Notes: generated by a model from the sequence alone, not told the origin. A stretch of DNA of 64,000 bases from Hymenolepis diminuta (GCA_900708905.1 CAADRB010000003.1:4322599-4386598); one strand, 5' to 3'; positions 25,001-37,510 are shown, numbered from the stretch's first letter. Numbers and translations are program-made.

Positions 25001-28000
25001 CATTTGTGCAGACATTTTGTGCTACAGATGTGTGGATACGGTTTTAGAATCAATGAAAGCTGAATCTTCATCCTAACTCCTTCTCTGACCATTTCTTGCC
25101 GCTTCAAGTTGGGTTTTTCCTCTATTAGTTTTAACGGACTAGATCTTGGTGATATCCCGGGTTTCGTTTAAAGCTCTGATGAAAGTATCCTCTCGGAAAT
25201 GAAAGTATAACACTGCAAGCTGTTTTCGAAATCTTGGAATCATATATTAAAATTTGATCAAAGCATTGCTTGAGAGACTTCCAGTCCAAAATCATAAAGT
25301 TCCAACAACATAAGTGTCTAGCCGATATCACTCATCCTGGAAATCCACATTAATGGATCAACTGCAACCTCTGCTACTTTGTTACTTTTCCTAACCTTTT
25401 TGAGCTGATGACGTCTTCTTTGTCAAAACTGGGTTGTCTATAAATTCGTTTTTGGAAATGAGTTCCCAGTAACTTTAATCAAGAAAAACTGGACTTTTAA
25501 AAGTAGGCATCTTTATTATTATAATTACAAGTGACTAAACAATAATGTTAGCATTCTGACTTATTCTTTATATGTGTACATCAGAACTTCTACAAACGGA
25601 GGGGGGGGGGGGGAACTCTAATCCGAATGTGAAACACTGGCCATCACTTCTGATCTCTACGAAAATATAGAGCCATTCTAAAATTTATCGGCCTAAAATG
25701 CATGCACAGAAGCGGGACAAAGTCGATCTGTTTATCATATGCAGTAAAATAATAGATGCTTACCCCTTCAAGAGATTCATTGTTGCTGAAGGTGGCAAAA
25801 TCGACAACCGGATCCGTCAGATCGATGCCATTATAAATTGATGAGGCTCGCAGCTCCTCTGCCTTGTACTTCGTAAACCAAACGCTTTCGCTAGGAATAC
25901 AGAACAATATTTAATCACATTAATTGCATCATCAAGGTCAATGCTAGAGTAAAGTAAATCCTTGTGAAATCAAACTTCAAAAATTATACAGGGAGCGAGG
26001 ATTTTGATGAATTTAATTGTTAGAGACGATAAAGTGTCAGAGATCTAGAAAGCTTTATTCTAAAGTAACCGATTTTGATGGGTAGCAAATCAATTTATTA
26101 CATACTCTTCGAATTTAACTTTTCATCTATATTCCCCAAATTGCAAACATCTTCACGTTTACTTTACTGGCAAATATTTCTACATTTTCCTACTGTGAGT
26201 CAGCTCGAAGTTATCATTCAGCAGGTCATCTGGGACTCTGTTTTGCACATGATCTGCGATCAAACAGCCTAAAATTACACCCAAATATAGGATATAGGGT
26301 GCTGTTTATTCGCTGAGCGATCGAGCATTTGCAATTTCGATTTCGCTTATTCCCAATCCCAGAGTATTTTAATTACCACTATGAATCCACAAACAATCTC
26401 GTTGCTTTCCGCTGCACTTACAGCAACCACCAGTTCTAGTTCAATCTATTTTTTCTGGTCTCTCTTTCATCAAACCGACTGTTACTAATAAAGTGTGCTG
26501 GTTGCAACTGTCTTCTTTCTTTATCCTATTTTCGTGGTGAAGTCTGCTAGAAGATAGAAGGTATAGTCTGAAGAAAAGTCCGTGATATATAACTGATACT
26601 TAGCGGCTCGTACAACCTCTTAAAGTTGTGTGACACGGAGATGGGGGATGTGTAGAAAGGTTGATAACTGACTGCAAACAATTAACCCACTTGTATTGAA
26701 TATTTTTCGAATTGCAGTAAACTTGTTCTTAAACTAAATTTCAACGAGGGGTTTTACATTAAAGAGAAAGAGTATAAAAAATGAATAGAATTGCATTCAC
26801 TCGATTAATATATCGTTTAAGTGATACTACCATTTAGGTGAACTTTTATGAAACGCATTTACCTCCTTTGATGTCCATCGGCAGGATTCGAAACCCTGTC
26901 GTTTAACAAATGAATAGCTTTCGTTAAATTTCACTTTGAGTGGACACAGCTCAGGGTTGAGCTATTTCCTCTCCGTTATGTTACGACTTTAGACTGCTAA
27001 CTATCAAGTAAGATCATCTGCCTTCTCAACCACTGGAAGAAAAAATGAAATAAGGTGGTAAAATTGACCCTTCTTGGGGAAATAATCCCAGTTAATAAGT
27101 ACTAAATGTTGTAGACAAGCATTTGTGCAATCCAGAGGACGGATCAGGAAAGTGGAATCTCGGGAAGGCGAACTGTCTGTCTAGTAAATATTGTACCATC
27201 TGAGTTCAAAAACCAAATTAATTAGTACTCTTTGCTACCCTAACTTTGTTCTCTGTACCTTTTTGATCCCCTTCCTTTCATAATTTATTGGTCTTTCACA
27301 TTTAATATCAGTTGTTTATCACGATTAGAATTGATAAATTTTTAAATAATATTTCGGGTTTTAGCAATTATAAAATTGTTTTTTTAAAGAAAATGAATTT
27401 TAAAAACAATAAATGCTTAAATTCCTATTAAATCAACTATTATTTTAAAAATATATGTTTTTTTCTAGTAATTTATAATAAATTAGAAAAAAGAATTTAA
27501 AACATTCTCAATTATTTATGACCACCTTAAAAATGGAGTCATAACTGAGTTGATCTAGACTTTTTAGAAGAAAATAAATTATTATATGTGGCTAATAACG
27601 TATCTCTGTCGAGACCAAGACTTTAGTTAAAAATAATTTAATTATAGTTAATATTTATTTAACTGCTGCATGATTTATAAATCTTCAGAGTCATTTTGAA
27701 ACATAATTATTAAAATTCAATCCAAATGAATCCCGTAATGTTGAGAAACATCTAAACAGCTCAACCGGCTGCTCTTGTTTATTGCAATAGAAAAGGAAAA
27801 ATACATCCAAACAACAATCTATTCAATTTAATCAAATAGCCAAAAAGTATTGAACATCTTGGATACAAATTCAGTTATGTGTAAAACTCGGAAACTCTAT
27901 TCTCCTTGATGACAATGAAATTCAACTGAACAAAGTCTCCCTAGATGCCTTGACTTAATTCTCTACTTCCACTCCACTCTTTGTTTAAATTATTCCATTT

Positions 28001-30108
28001 TCGTCATGTTTATGTGATTTCCACGATTAAAATTATATTCTTTTGGTTTGGCAAGGGGCATAATGACAAATCCAATGACTGTCTTCTTACCGAATCCATG
28101 CAAAAGATCGAGAAGCAGTCTTTGTCACAATCGATGGCATTGTGGCAGCATTAACTATACTTAGGCACCTCTGTGGAGTTTCATTGCTGGCTAGGCAAAT
28201 CGCTGTTCTAGTTAGAGGATCTCCTCCTTTTAAGCGGCCTTCACTTTCTTTGTACAGACGCCCAACTTCCATATTCATCATATCAAATCCCATCCGTTCT
28301 TCTTCCGCATATACTTTTATTTGTTCCACCTATTAATCAGGCGAAGCAAGTTAAATAATCACAAGGCATCCTTGCTACAAGTTCAAATTAACAAACCACT
28401 TGCCATGTTATTAGAACCAAGAGCATCGACAAAGAACAGGAAATGATGCGTATGGATGTTGAATCTCAAATCAAATCGGGGTTCCACAAATCCATAATGG
28501 TGTTCGGAAGAAAAGGGATTATCTACGTGAATATATCCCGAAGGTACTACATAGCATGCATAGCTACCAGTTGGTGAAAATATATTCACGAAGGAATATT
28601 GATAATTATATATGGCAGCTGATATTAAAACATATAACGACTTTCCAACCTTCGCAGCTCCGTAACCAGAATTTGAAGAAAAGTATTCATCCGCGAATTC
28701 CTGATAATGCCGACGAATTGCACCATCATGCACATCTGCTGATGATTCATAAATGCAAATTCCATTGTGAACTGTTTTTGATCTTAAGCTAAGGCTGGGA
28801 ATTATCGGAACTGAGAGGAAGATGGCATTTTCTGGACAGTCAACTCCTGGTGAAAGTTCAGAGGTCAATGAACCTACGCCGTACATCGATTCCAGAGAGG
28901 TCATTGACTGCATGAATGGAGTATCCCCTCCGTAGATCGTTACTGTCTCATCCATTCCAGCCTCATTCATAATCAGCTCCCCGTTGAATGTAACATCATA
29001 TATCCTCAGTCCGGTTTCATGTCGAACACCCAAATGGAAGCTCCATGGACCATAACGCACGTGTTTATTAACAATAGATCCACTGAAAACATCCTGGTAA
29101 TTACGATGGCGATTATTTGTTTGAGTCATAGGACATAGGTCTGGTCCCATTTGAACGGTATGGTTTTTTTTAAAGGGCATCGCAGGAACTTTTGACTCCT
29201 CAAAAAAATTTGGAAATTGACTTTTAAACTTTAGAAAATCTTCCACGCTAGCGAATTCCTTCCCCTGTACAAACACCCCATCTACTTGCCAATTGTGGGG
29301 GTCTATGTCTGTATGGTCAATCTAAAAAGTAAATTTATCCCCTTATTGACATTCACTTTGGTACATATCCATTTAAATTTTGCATGAATTAATTTACTGT
29401 TATATGGACGCCAATAGGATGCTGATTATACGGCGGAATGAACCGATTTAGTCGGAAAGTTGTAACTCGTCTGCTTGGCTTCTTCATGGTCACTCTAGGA
29501 GAGGCATACATACCGAAAAGACACGCAGGATAGCTGGCTGGATTCTCGGTGCTCTTTTCATCTTTCATGCATTCTGTTGATTCGGGTGCGCTTGAACTCG
29601 CGTAGAGAAAACTTGCTCCATAGTACTGCTTCAAAAATTTGCCGAATTCTCCCGAACAGACGTTATACAGAAAGCCTTGCAAATTATCTGACTCTATCTC
29701 ATCTACTGGTCGTTTGATGGAAGGGATTGTTCTCACTTCTGTTACATTTACAATATTTTGCCTTGTCCCCACAATATACTCGGTGAAAAGAGGTTCTCCG
29801 GGCGTATAAAGGGCAACCCTAGCGAAACGCGGGAAGAGAGCATTTTGACGATCTTTCTTTGCGGGAACTTCAAGAACAGCGTGAACAACTCGGGTAAGAG
29901 AATCGGTTCGAAATATGGATGTCACCAAGTGTTTTGGTAAGAAATAATGGGTACTGATGAACTCGCGGCCCAGGTAAGTGCCGAGATTTCTGTAAGCATT
30001 ATCGAGTTCTTCGGCACTCAGTTCATCGTAGGGCCCAACATCTGCTAGGTGATAGAGTTGACATGTGGCTCTCGAGGCAAGAGCCAGTAAAATTAGAAAA
30101 TAAAGCAT
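21862..30108 (-). CDS. Secreted copper amine oxidase, diamine-oxidase (AOC1) type, altered active site; last exon not found
   Basis: Copper amine oxidases convert primary amines to aldehydes with release of hydrogen peroxide and ammonia; the AOC1 group acts on histamine and diamines. Five exons on the minus strand: 30108-29398, 29321-28404, 28329-28091, 25890-25764 and 22029-21862, about 721 codons. A signal peptide (MLYFLILLALASRATCQ) opens the protein. Copper ligands match: His527 and His529 in NIHTHHF, His677 in VGFLHIP. The cofactor tyrosine is Tyr477, but its motif reads AIYNYQY instead of [ST]xxNY[DE]. The catalytic Asp aligns with Glu381 (TSLESMYGVGS). A conserved disulfide pair is kept (GVDCPENA; GICIYES). 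The calcium-site loop after the HTH motif is two residues short. The roughly 35-residue C-terminal end is missing. The gene may be an active enzyme, a weak one, or a secreted non-catalytic relative; family membership is secure, activity is not. Confidence 0.93.
22620..25335 (-). mobile_element. Decayed Ty3/Gypsy retrotransposon inside amine oxidase intron 4
   Basis: Minus-strand fragments occur in the normal gag-pol order. A gag-like zinc-knuckle region is at 24.75-25.11 kb (CSRCW, CKQCRKIEH). Reverse transcriptase is at 24.05-24.53 kb, with the catalytic YLDD changed to YLDH. RNase H is near 23.87-24.02 kb (SNYGMGAVIS, without the usual first Asp). Integrase zinc-binding domain is at 23.2-23.41 kb (HSSHPGVSNMKSIARTFAYW), and its C-terminal part near 23.07-23.2 kb (SPPYHPQSNG). 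Frames are broken and the central integrase core appears deleted. No flanking LTRs were found, so the ends are approximate. It lies in the same orientation as the host gene and is dead. Confidence 0.88.
25598..25612. repeat. Poly-G run
   Basis: An almost uninterrupted G tract in intron 4 of the amine oxidase gene, upstream (gene sense) of the retrotransposon; unusual in this AT-rich window and a likely sequencing or assembly weak point. Confidence 0.8.
25764..25890 (-). CDS. Amine oxidase exon 4
   Basis: Acceptor TTCCTAG and donor GTAAGC bound 127 nt. It completes a split Arg codon and encodes ESVWFTKYKAEELRASSIYN and LTDPVVDFATFSNNESLEG, matching the conserved TKY...SSIY...DPVV stretch of diamine oxidases. 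Confidence 0.9.
26861..27035 (-). repeat. Possible tRNA-derived repeat in amine oxidase intron 3
   Basis: On the minus strand, CCAGTGGTTGAGAAGGC resembles an A box and GGGTTTCGAATCCTGCC resembles a B box, but they are about 130 bases apart, further than in a tRNA. It may be a SINE with an insertion. No close match to the main SINE family of this window was seen. Confidence 0.3.
28091..28329 (-). CDS. Amine oxidase exon 3
   Basis: Acceptor TTAATAG and donor GTAAGA bound 239 nt. It continues the post-copper-site strand as VEQIKVYAEEERMGFDMMN and runs to SRSFAWIR, which aligns with the ITWARYP region of AOC1. The 74-nt intron before it uses a GC donor. Confidence 0.88.
28404..29321 (-). CDS. 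Amine oxidase exon 2 (catalytic core)
   Basis: Acceptor CTTTTTAG; 306 codons ending GSNNM before a GCAAGT donor. Only this GC donor keeps phase 0 with the next exon; the GT alternatives nearby would shift the frame into an early stop. It contains the access-channel YGGDTP, the Glu381 that replaces the catalytic Asp, the disulfide cysteines, the cofactor Tyr477 in NYQY (codon 28604-28602) and two copper ligands. Confidence 0.92.
29398..30108 (-). CDS. Amine oxidase exon 1 (signal peptide, N2/N3 domains)
   Basis: The ATG opens a clear hydrophobic signal sequence; 237 codons end at ITVHIT-type sequence (PIGVHIT) before a GTAAAT donor and a 76-nt intron. The ELSAEELDNAYRNL opening and TEYIVG phrase match the N2 domain of copper amine oxidases (human: LSAQEL, TEFAVG). 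Confidence 0.9.
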
Positions 30109-33100
30109 CTAGAAGAAAATAATTAAATGATAGTTAAAGTGAATGAAAATGTTTGGAAAAAAATACCCCTAGATTGTCGGTTTTTATGAGACTTAAGTTC
30201 ACAAGATGCTAAGGTGAAAGTAAGTTTTCACACTCAGTAACAATTTTAACGTTAATTTATAAATGTTATTTTGAAAGTGGAATTATTACGAACCTAGAAA
30301 ATGGACTCTTAGTGTGGACTTTTAAACCGGTTTTTGGAAATAGAAGAAATCTTTGTAATCGGGAATGATAAACAACTCAATGAGGCAATTTGTACTTTAA
30401 TATGAGTAATTAAATTCGAAATTAGTAAAAATAAACAGCGCATACACCTCTCGTATTGTTGATGTAACCTCAAGCTATTTAACAATTATAATATGCGACA
30501 TTAATTTGATTTATGCATTAACAGTTGCAATATTTGAACTAAAGGTCCTCAAGTGTACGGATGAAGGCATTTTCAAACATTCTGTCAGATGGGGGGTAAT
30601 TTGTGACCACCACGATGAGAAACTCGCTTTCTTTTAGCCGTTATTTTTGGCCATTTCCGTAAGTGGATTTTTGGGGTTTGATCTAATGACCCTTAATTTG
30701 GTAGACTTCCATGTTGACTTCTACACCGCCATCGAATATGCACTTGATATAAATAATAAACAATTAAATTAATTTGACTCAAATGACTTGCAAGTCTAGA
30801 AAAATTAAATAAGTACCAGTTAACCTTTTTTGAAACCTAGAGAGAAAAGCTCAGATCTCCCTTAAATATGCTATGGTTTGGTGGCTGAAAAATGTAAAAG
30901 TAGTATTTTCAGATTTTCCGAAGGGAATCGAGAGGTGGCTATAATGAAAGATTTCTAAACATTTAAGTATCTTATAACATGCTAGGTTATTGACACACAA
31001 ATAAGTTTGTAAATAATAAGTTGAGATAAAAAGCTGGCGATTGCAGAATCATATGCACAGATAACTGCAAAGATCGCCAAGGAAATATCTCACAAAGCGT
31101 AAGATCACAGGTTTTACGTTAGATCTCAGCGTTTTTGGAGAAATTTTCAGTTAATTTTTAAGTGAACTATTGTGAGAACTGCTAGGTTAGTATCAACCTG
31201 CTATCTCGAATATTGGAGTTAAGATATCGCTATCATATACTAATAAACGCCTGAAGAACCGAATTCAGATGCTAGCTTTCTTTGGCAATCGGACAAATTT
31301 GAAGTGAATGAGATTAAGAAGTGCCAACGAATACAAACCTTCGCTCTTGAAAGCCAGTATCCGAAGCAATTCCCATCCACCAGCTTTCAAATATGCTCCA
31401 ACTGAGAGCTCTCAAAATGCAAAGTAATCTGAAAACTACATCAAAAAGGAGCTATGTGTAACTCCTTTTTCGAGGCTGAAATCCCTTAATTAATTTTCTC
31501 ATTCACTCGGTAAATATTGTGCTGAGTGCTGCGTATCCCGCGCTCAAATTGTTTATTAGATATTACCCTTTGTTTAAATGGATCGAATATAAATTAATTA
31601 AAATCTATGGAAATAAAATTGGATTTCAAATAAAAGTTCATGTTTTGTTTGTTCTTTACATATTTTATTTTTGTAAAAATAATTTAGCAATAAAAAAATT
31701 AATTTTTTCCGGGCAAAAAGCTACTTTTTTATCATTTTGCGTGTTTTGTATAATCAGGCATTTTTAAAATTAGAATGAGCTCAACTATCTTAGACCGCAG
31801 GAGGGCAAAGACAGGGAGATTTATTTATAACCATTGTAAAAAATGAATGACAAATATAATGCTATGAAGTTAATAAGTGAATAATTAAACAGTAATTAAT
31901 TTTAAACTGTCAATGAATATATCAGAGATCACTGTCAAAATCAGCAAACTTATATGCAAAAAAAGCAATCTACAATTATAACTGAACCGGGAGTTTAGTG
32001 AATTGAGATAACTGCTTTGAAATTACAGCGCTGAATTCAGTTATTTGAGGAGCGAAATTTAAACAACTTACATTGATTGGAGGCATGCCTGATAGAACTT
32101 TTTCCAGTGGTTGTCAAGTTATTTTCTACTCATTTATACTGGCGACAAATCCGCCTAATAATACAGCTGCACGCAAGCATGTGATTGGTAGACACCTATC
32201 TCGAAATTAGGACAGATTCCATAAATGTCTCGACGTTGCAGGATCAACAATCACTTTAATGAGGAAGGTTGTTCAAATTTTATTCCACCTTCTAGACTAA
32301 CCAATCAACCTAATAGTTCTCAGAGTGATAATTTTGTCAATATCTTTAAGGTTGTAGATCAAATCTCGGTTTTTTAATACCTGAAGTCTATTAAATTTAG
32401 CTTCGTCTGTTTAATAATGCACAATAAACTCCATCTAATATAAATTATCATAAATCTCTCTGAAATATTTATGACATGTCATCTTGATTTTCTTCGGCAT
32501 TTCTGGATGAGCTTGAATACTTTGAAGTATTCCTCCTCTCATAGTGTAGCAAGCCCTGCAGCCCAATCGGTTGAGGTTCAGTTAATATTACGGAAATGTC
32601 TCTTCAATTTTTAAATTATTGTAATGTTCTTAGAGGAGAGAAAATGAAGTAATGCTGCACTAAAGTTATAGAATACATTTGCAATAATCGTAATATAGTC
32701 GATCAATAAAAATCGATAACATCTACGGAGATATTTCAAAATTGAAATGTCGAATCACCAAAAGGTCGGTTGGGAGTGGGCTAACTTTAAGGGAGTTTTT
32801 GCAAAATGTAAACAAGAGTTTATGGGTCATAACTTGATTTCTTTGGCACTGCAAATATTTATATTCGGTAAATTATAAAAAGGACCGATAATATCGATAA
32901 AAAATTGATAATATTTAAAGTAATTTTTTTTATTTTGGAAATTTTGAAAAGTTTTTGCCTAAACAGAACTTTTTCAGAGGTTTGACTTATTTAATAGTCT
33001 ACATAATGCTCTCAATGATAAATAAAACACTATTAAAACTGAGAAAAACACTGGAATGGAGTACATGAAAGCGACTATTTGAATATCTGCAACGTCTTCG

Positions 33101-35150
33101 ATTTGGAGAAATTTAATTCGCTTATTAAATGATGCATTAAAAATTGAACAACCCACCTAACTAGAGGCAAAAGAGAGTGAAAAGTTGCAGGGATTGAATA
33201 TGCATTATTGACAAGTGGGTTTGGGTCAAGAGAATAAGCCATGCAGTCAATGTGATTGGCAATTTCAATCTTCTGATGCCGTCAGAATGTTCATTTTTAA
33301 TCGCGTTGAAAAAATTTAAGTATTCCTTTTCTACAATAATTAATAGACAGTGTCTACTGATCTGATTTTCTATCATTCCTTATGGTTTTTGTTGTTTTAT
33401 TCCGCTATAGAAAGAATTATTATAACATTGTTTCAATTTCCACTTCAAATTTTAAATGGAGTTAGCTAGACTTCAATGAAAACAAAATATAGTGATATAT
33501 TTAATTTAAAATGCGATTAATTGATTAATTTCCGCGAAGCAACCAGTTTCGCATATGTTCAGTTTTTTACAAATAAAAGAGCAAGTATGTTATGATCCGA
33601 TAAGTCAGAAATGAAGGGTTTGAGTAGTTGTATACGAGCTTTCAATCCAAGATCTTCCAGAGTGGTATTATCTAGCCAATAACAGTTATTGGAAAATAAT
33701 TTCTTTCATGAGCTTTGGGAACTAATAATTTGGAAAATTACCCGGGGTATTTATACGGCAAGACTGGCTAATGAGGTCAGGTCACAACTTTTCCATTCCA
33801 CATTCCATATGATCGTTATTGAGATATTCACTGCTCGCTTTGGAGTTAAATTAAAATCTATCAATTATCGCCTTCCAAATAATCTTTGAATAGTACTTGG
33901 TTGGCTCGGTATGGCAACTAATTTCCATTAACGAATTGGTTTGGTCAGCCTTGAACCAAAAAAATATTATTTGTGAGAATGTCACACCTTTCAACTCTGA
34001 TCACGTAGTGGAGGGAGTATTGATTTTTATCAAAAAAGAACTCAAAGAACAAACTGAATGGCAGTTTTTCTGTCAGTTTTCATTTGTAAATAGAATTTTT
34101 GAAGTCTCTCCATTTCTCCTTTTAATAATTATTATCAATTATACCTAATGTCTTTTTAGCAAATGTACAAAGTAACCCCCGGAGTTTCTCCTTAACTATT
34201 CATTGGGCTTTTAAATCATTCCGGTCAATATCAGGTACTTAATGACACCATAGAAGTAATGCAAAAAGTTAATAAGACGACGGTGTAGGGATAAGCTGCT
34301 TTTATTATTAAATTTTATATCCCACTTAAAGTATGATTACTTTAGATAAGAGATATATTAGTACATTCCATGAAAGTGACGTAATACGTAGAACATGTCG
34401 GTTAATGTCAGGTCACCGCATTCAGTTAATCAAATTTCATTGCTGAAAGGTCCAAACATCGCTTCAGTAAATGTTTGCCAAGGTTCAATTCTATTCTGAT
34501 GTGAAAGTCAACTACATACTGCTATTCACGTATAATGATTAGCACAGAACATTAATTAATTAATTATTTATTTAAATTCTAACCTGATCACTGGAATATA
34601 AGTTAAAAGGTTAGTGCTCTACTGAAAAATTCAGTAATTTTAGAGCAAAGATACTGCTTCTTTCGACGAAATTTAAATAACCTCTCTTTTATTAAAACAG
34701 TGTCATGGTTTCCATCTTCTCGGCTAACGAATTCAAACAGTATCACTTAAAGTTACTTTCAATAGTTTGGAATCAAAATGGTGTGATTTAAATTTCTTGC
34801 AGAGTTTAAAAATTGATAATAATTTATAATTATTTCCTAATAATCAAACTGATTCCCTTAATAGCAACTGGAGAAAAGACCGCACTAAAATCCAACTTCA
34901 TTTTGCAGAGCTGGAGGATAATACAATTTGGATTGAACCGTCAGATGTTGCTGACCGGCCTATTTCGAAGTATGCTAAAAGGTGTTCAATAAAACAAATT
35001 AGCAGAGCTGAATAGAAATGAATTATTTTTTTAAGAAAAAGTAAATTAACAAATCACTGTTAATTAATCATAAAATTTGTACATCATTACCTTCATTCCG
35101 TGTTATTATTGGGTCCTGGAATGCCTAAAATCGCTCCAGCATAACTTATT
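30109..35150. other. Gene-poor AT-rich region upstream of the amine oxidase gene
   Basis: No exon or known element was recognised. The promoter of the amine oxidase gene should lie just above 30108 on the minus strand, but I saw no convincing TATA or CCAAT arrangement. At 32180-32192 there is an isolated TGTGATTGGTAGA, identical to 13 bases of a cystatin promoter at 43906. It is followed by a short ATG-initiated frame of about 50 codons (from 32225) that resembles nothing known to me. Confidence 0.5.
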
Positions 35151-35162
35151 CCCTAGCCTAGC

Positions 35163-35880
35163 GTGCCCAGGCAACAGTCAGTCCCGACATCCCATTTGTT
35201 TGATCACCAGACAAATCAAATATATCATATAAAGGGATATAAAGATTGTCGTACTTTGGTCTCCTCCAGAACTCCTACACCGACCATCATAATCAAGTCT
35301 CCAAAACGTTGTGGTCAGTGTGACCATATTCGAAGTAAATCCATGCTCGTTTTCCGATCTAGGCTATCGGTACCGGTGAATGATAAATGCAAAGAATCCA
35401 AAAGAACCGGTCTTGCTAAACCTGTTTCTCTCACAATTGGAACAGGGTTAAAAGGGATTGCACAAGATACAGTCGAGGTTGCACTTCCTTATCACCGGAT
35501 CCTTATATGTTCTCAAACTGAAGTTTCTTGATCTTTCATTTATCTCAATCTTGCTGGATCTATCTGAGGAATTTCCCATCTAATCATGGTTGATTAGCTT
35601 TCAAAATTGCCTAAGGATATACCCATTCAGTCTGCCACAACTTCTACCGCCATTAACAGCCTCCCCCAGGTTTTGCCACTCATGGAATACCAAAATTTAT
35701 TACCCAGAAATTTCACCCAGCTCTCTTCTATTCAATATGAAGACATTTGCTGGAGTCCAAATATCCCCCTTCTACACTCTCTACCTAATCTTAGTGATCA
35801 GAATGAGCTACCTTTTGGCAGTTGAAAAGGCAACTTTTCGTGCCACAAGGGGAGTGGACGGTAGAAAAGATTCTTAATCC
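35163..35880 (+). other. Unassigned, probably decayed coding-like segment
   Basis: A 122-codon open frame (35163-35531) is followed by a second, shifted frame (35607-35825) of similar Ser/Pro/Leu-rich character. The pattern suggests a broken coding sequence, perhaps transposon-derived, lying just before the LTR element at 35991. I do not recognise any domain; the pair CGQCDH is the only metal-site-like phrase. Confidence 0.25.
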
Positions 35881-35990
35881 TCTACAGTTTAGGAACCCGG
35901 ATGAAGCTTCATGTTGGCGTACCGGTCAGGGCGCGCTATCGCAAAACTCTCCGTTCCACGGAGGCAACTTTAAATTTTAAAATGGAAATT

Positions 35991-36180
35991 ATCAAGATGA
36001 AAATATAATTATGAATAATTATCAAATATTTTTCCATGACGAAATTCATATTTTATTTTGTGTTTTATTCCAATTATTATTGAAATATTGACGAACTCTA
36101 AAGTGTTTACTTGAACTAATATTAATTGCGCTTTACTCTCTATAGTACCAGCTGAATTGTAGTAGGTTTTCACTATAACA
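35991..36180 (+). repeat. Putative 5' LTR
   Basis: Left member of the direct repeat pair. The first 90 bases match the right member at roughly nine positions in ten by eye, the rest is more diverged. Exact ends are not defined; no clean TG...CA termini were seen. Confidence 0.6.
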
Positions 36181-36218
36181 ATGAACTTCTTCTGAAGGAA
36201 TAGCAGGAAAATTTTACA

Positions 36219-36948
36219 ATGCAGCAAGGATGGTTTTCCCTATTCAGACTATTTGCAGATTCTCCGGTTCTACAAGTTAATGACCTTTACTATGACCCAG
36301 AAGCAGATCAAACTTTCGCTAACTGTTAGATAAGTGCATGGATGTTTTCAGAAACGATCTCGCTGATATCCGAGATAATGAAAAGGCTAGACTGTTGTAA
36401 CGGTGGTTAGGTGGTTAGGTTCAAATGTGTCATCCATCCAAGAACAATTTTGGGTCTAAAATTTGATGAAATAGTCTCACTTCTCTCTTTCTCGCTTGGT
36501 AAAAAGTCCTCTGAACCTTGAAAATGCTTCAAATGTCTCTCTCACTAAAGTGTATGATGAAGACTGGATGACCTATACTAGCCGATTTGTTAAACGGTGC
36601 ATTTTTTCTTCGTTTTTGAAAGATTATTTTATATGTCAAATATTTTTGGGTGGTCTTCGAGAACTTAGTCACATCAATGTCTTTCGTCGGATCCACAGAA
36701 TCCTCGACTCAAGCGATAAAATCAGGAAAGTGGACATCAAGTTTGACAGTAGCATGAATCAGTGGGAATCTAGAATTTCTAGTGAAACCATGTCCAGGAA
36801 TATTTCCACTGAATGCCAGCTTTGTAATGATTTGCACCTGCCACAATTTGTCCGTACAAATCTCATACTTCCAACTTGTGTGGCAATAGAGGACATAAGA
36901 AGACAATGGGCCGGAATTCAGAAAGATGAGCGTCACCCGGAAAAATAA
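36219..36948 (+). pseudogene. Frameshifted Ty3/Gypsy gag fragment
   Basis: The frame opens with ATG, has YDPEADQTF near residue 31 and then stops. It continues in other frames as HPRTILGLKFDEIVSLL and, in an open stretch at 36496-36948, as DEDWMTYTSRFVKRC and FLKDYFICQIFLGGLREL. These phrases in this order follow the Ty3/Gypsy gag layout familiar from flatworm and other animal elements (acidic DPEA..TF, a TFDE.V.. segment, then a D.F.TY block and an ..FICGL.. block). At least two stops or frameshifts break it. Confidence 0.6.
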
Positions 36949-37510
36949 ATCAATGTTTGTCGGGTGATACAATCACTGGACAGGTCGATGAAGAATATGA
37001 AACAGAATGAAAATGCCTAGAAGAACCACACGAACGTGTTACAACAACGAGTGATATGAAGGGGAAAAAAGGAGGCAGCATTCCGAACTAGTTCTGCGAC
37101 AGTCATTGAGTCGAAACTCGTATGGAAAGTGAATGCTGTCGGAAAGACAGAGTGTAGATCTTTTCTCGAAATCAAAAAACGAATGCAATGTTCCGGTTCA
37201 GGCATCCGAAGCGAATGTTTTAACTAAGAGACAGGAAAATGACAGATCCTACGAGAATGGGTTGGGGAGCGATGCTAAGAAAGCTGAAAGCTGTACTCAT
37301 TATTTTCTGGACGGCTGCTTATCTAAGACTTGACGAAAAATCTCAAGTGGAAATTTAAATGAGAAGGAGAAAAAAACTGAATCTGCGTTAGTTACCCGAT
37401 TACGCCCCCGAAAAGGAATAAGTCGCAAAGAAGAAATACGAGATTCACAGAAGAGCTTTGAGCGGATCCGGAGATGTTCTTCGAAGAGGGCTGGGCTTAA
37501 AAGGGGAAGT

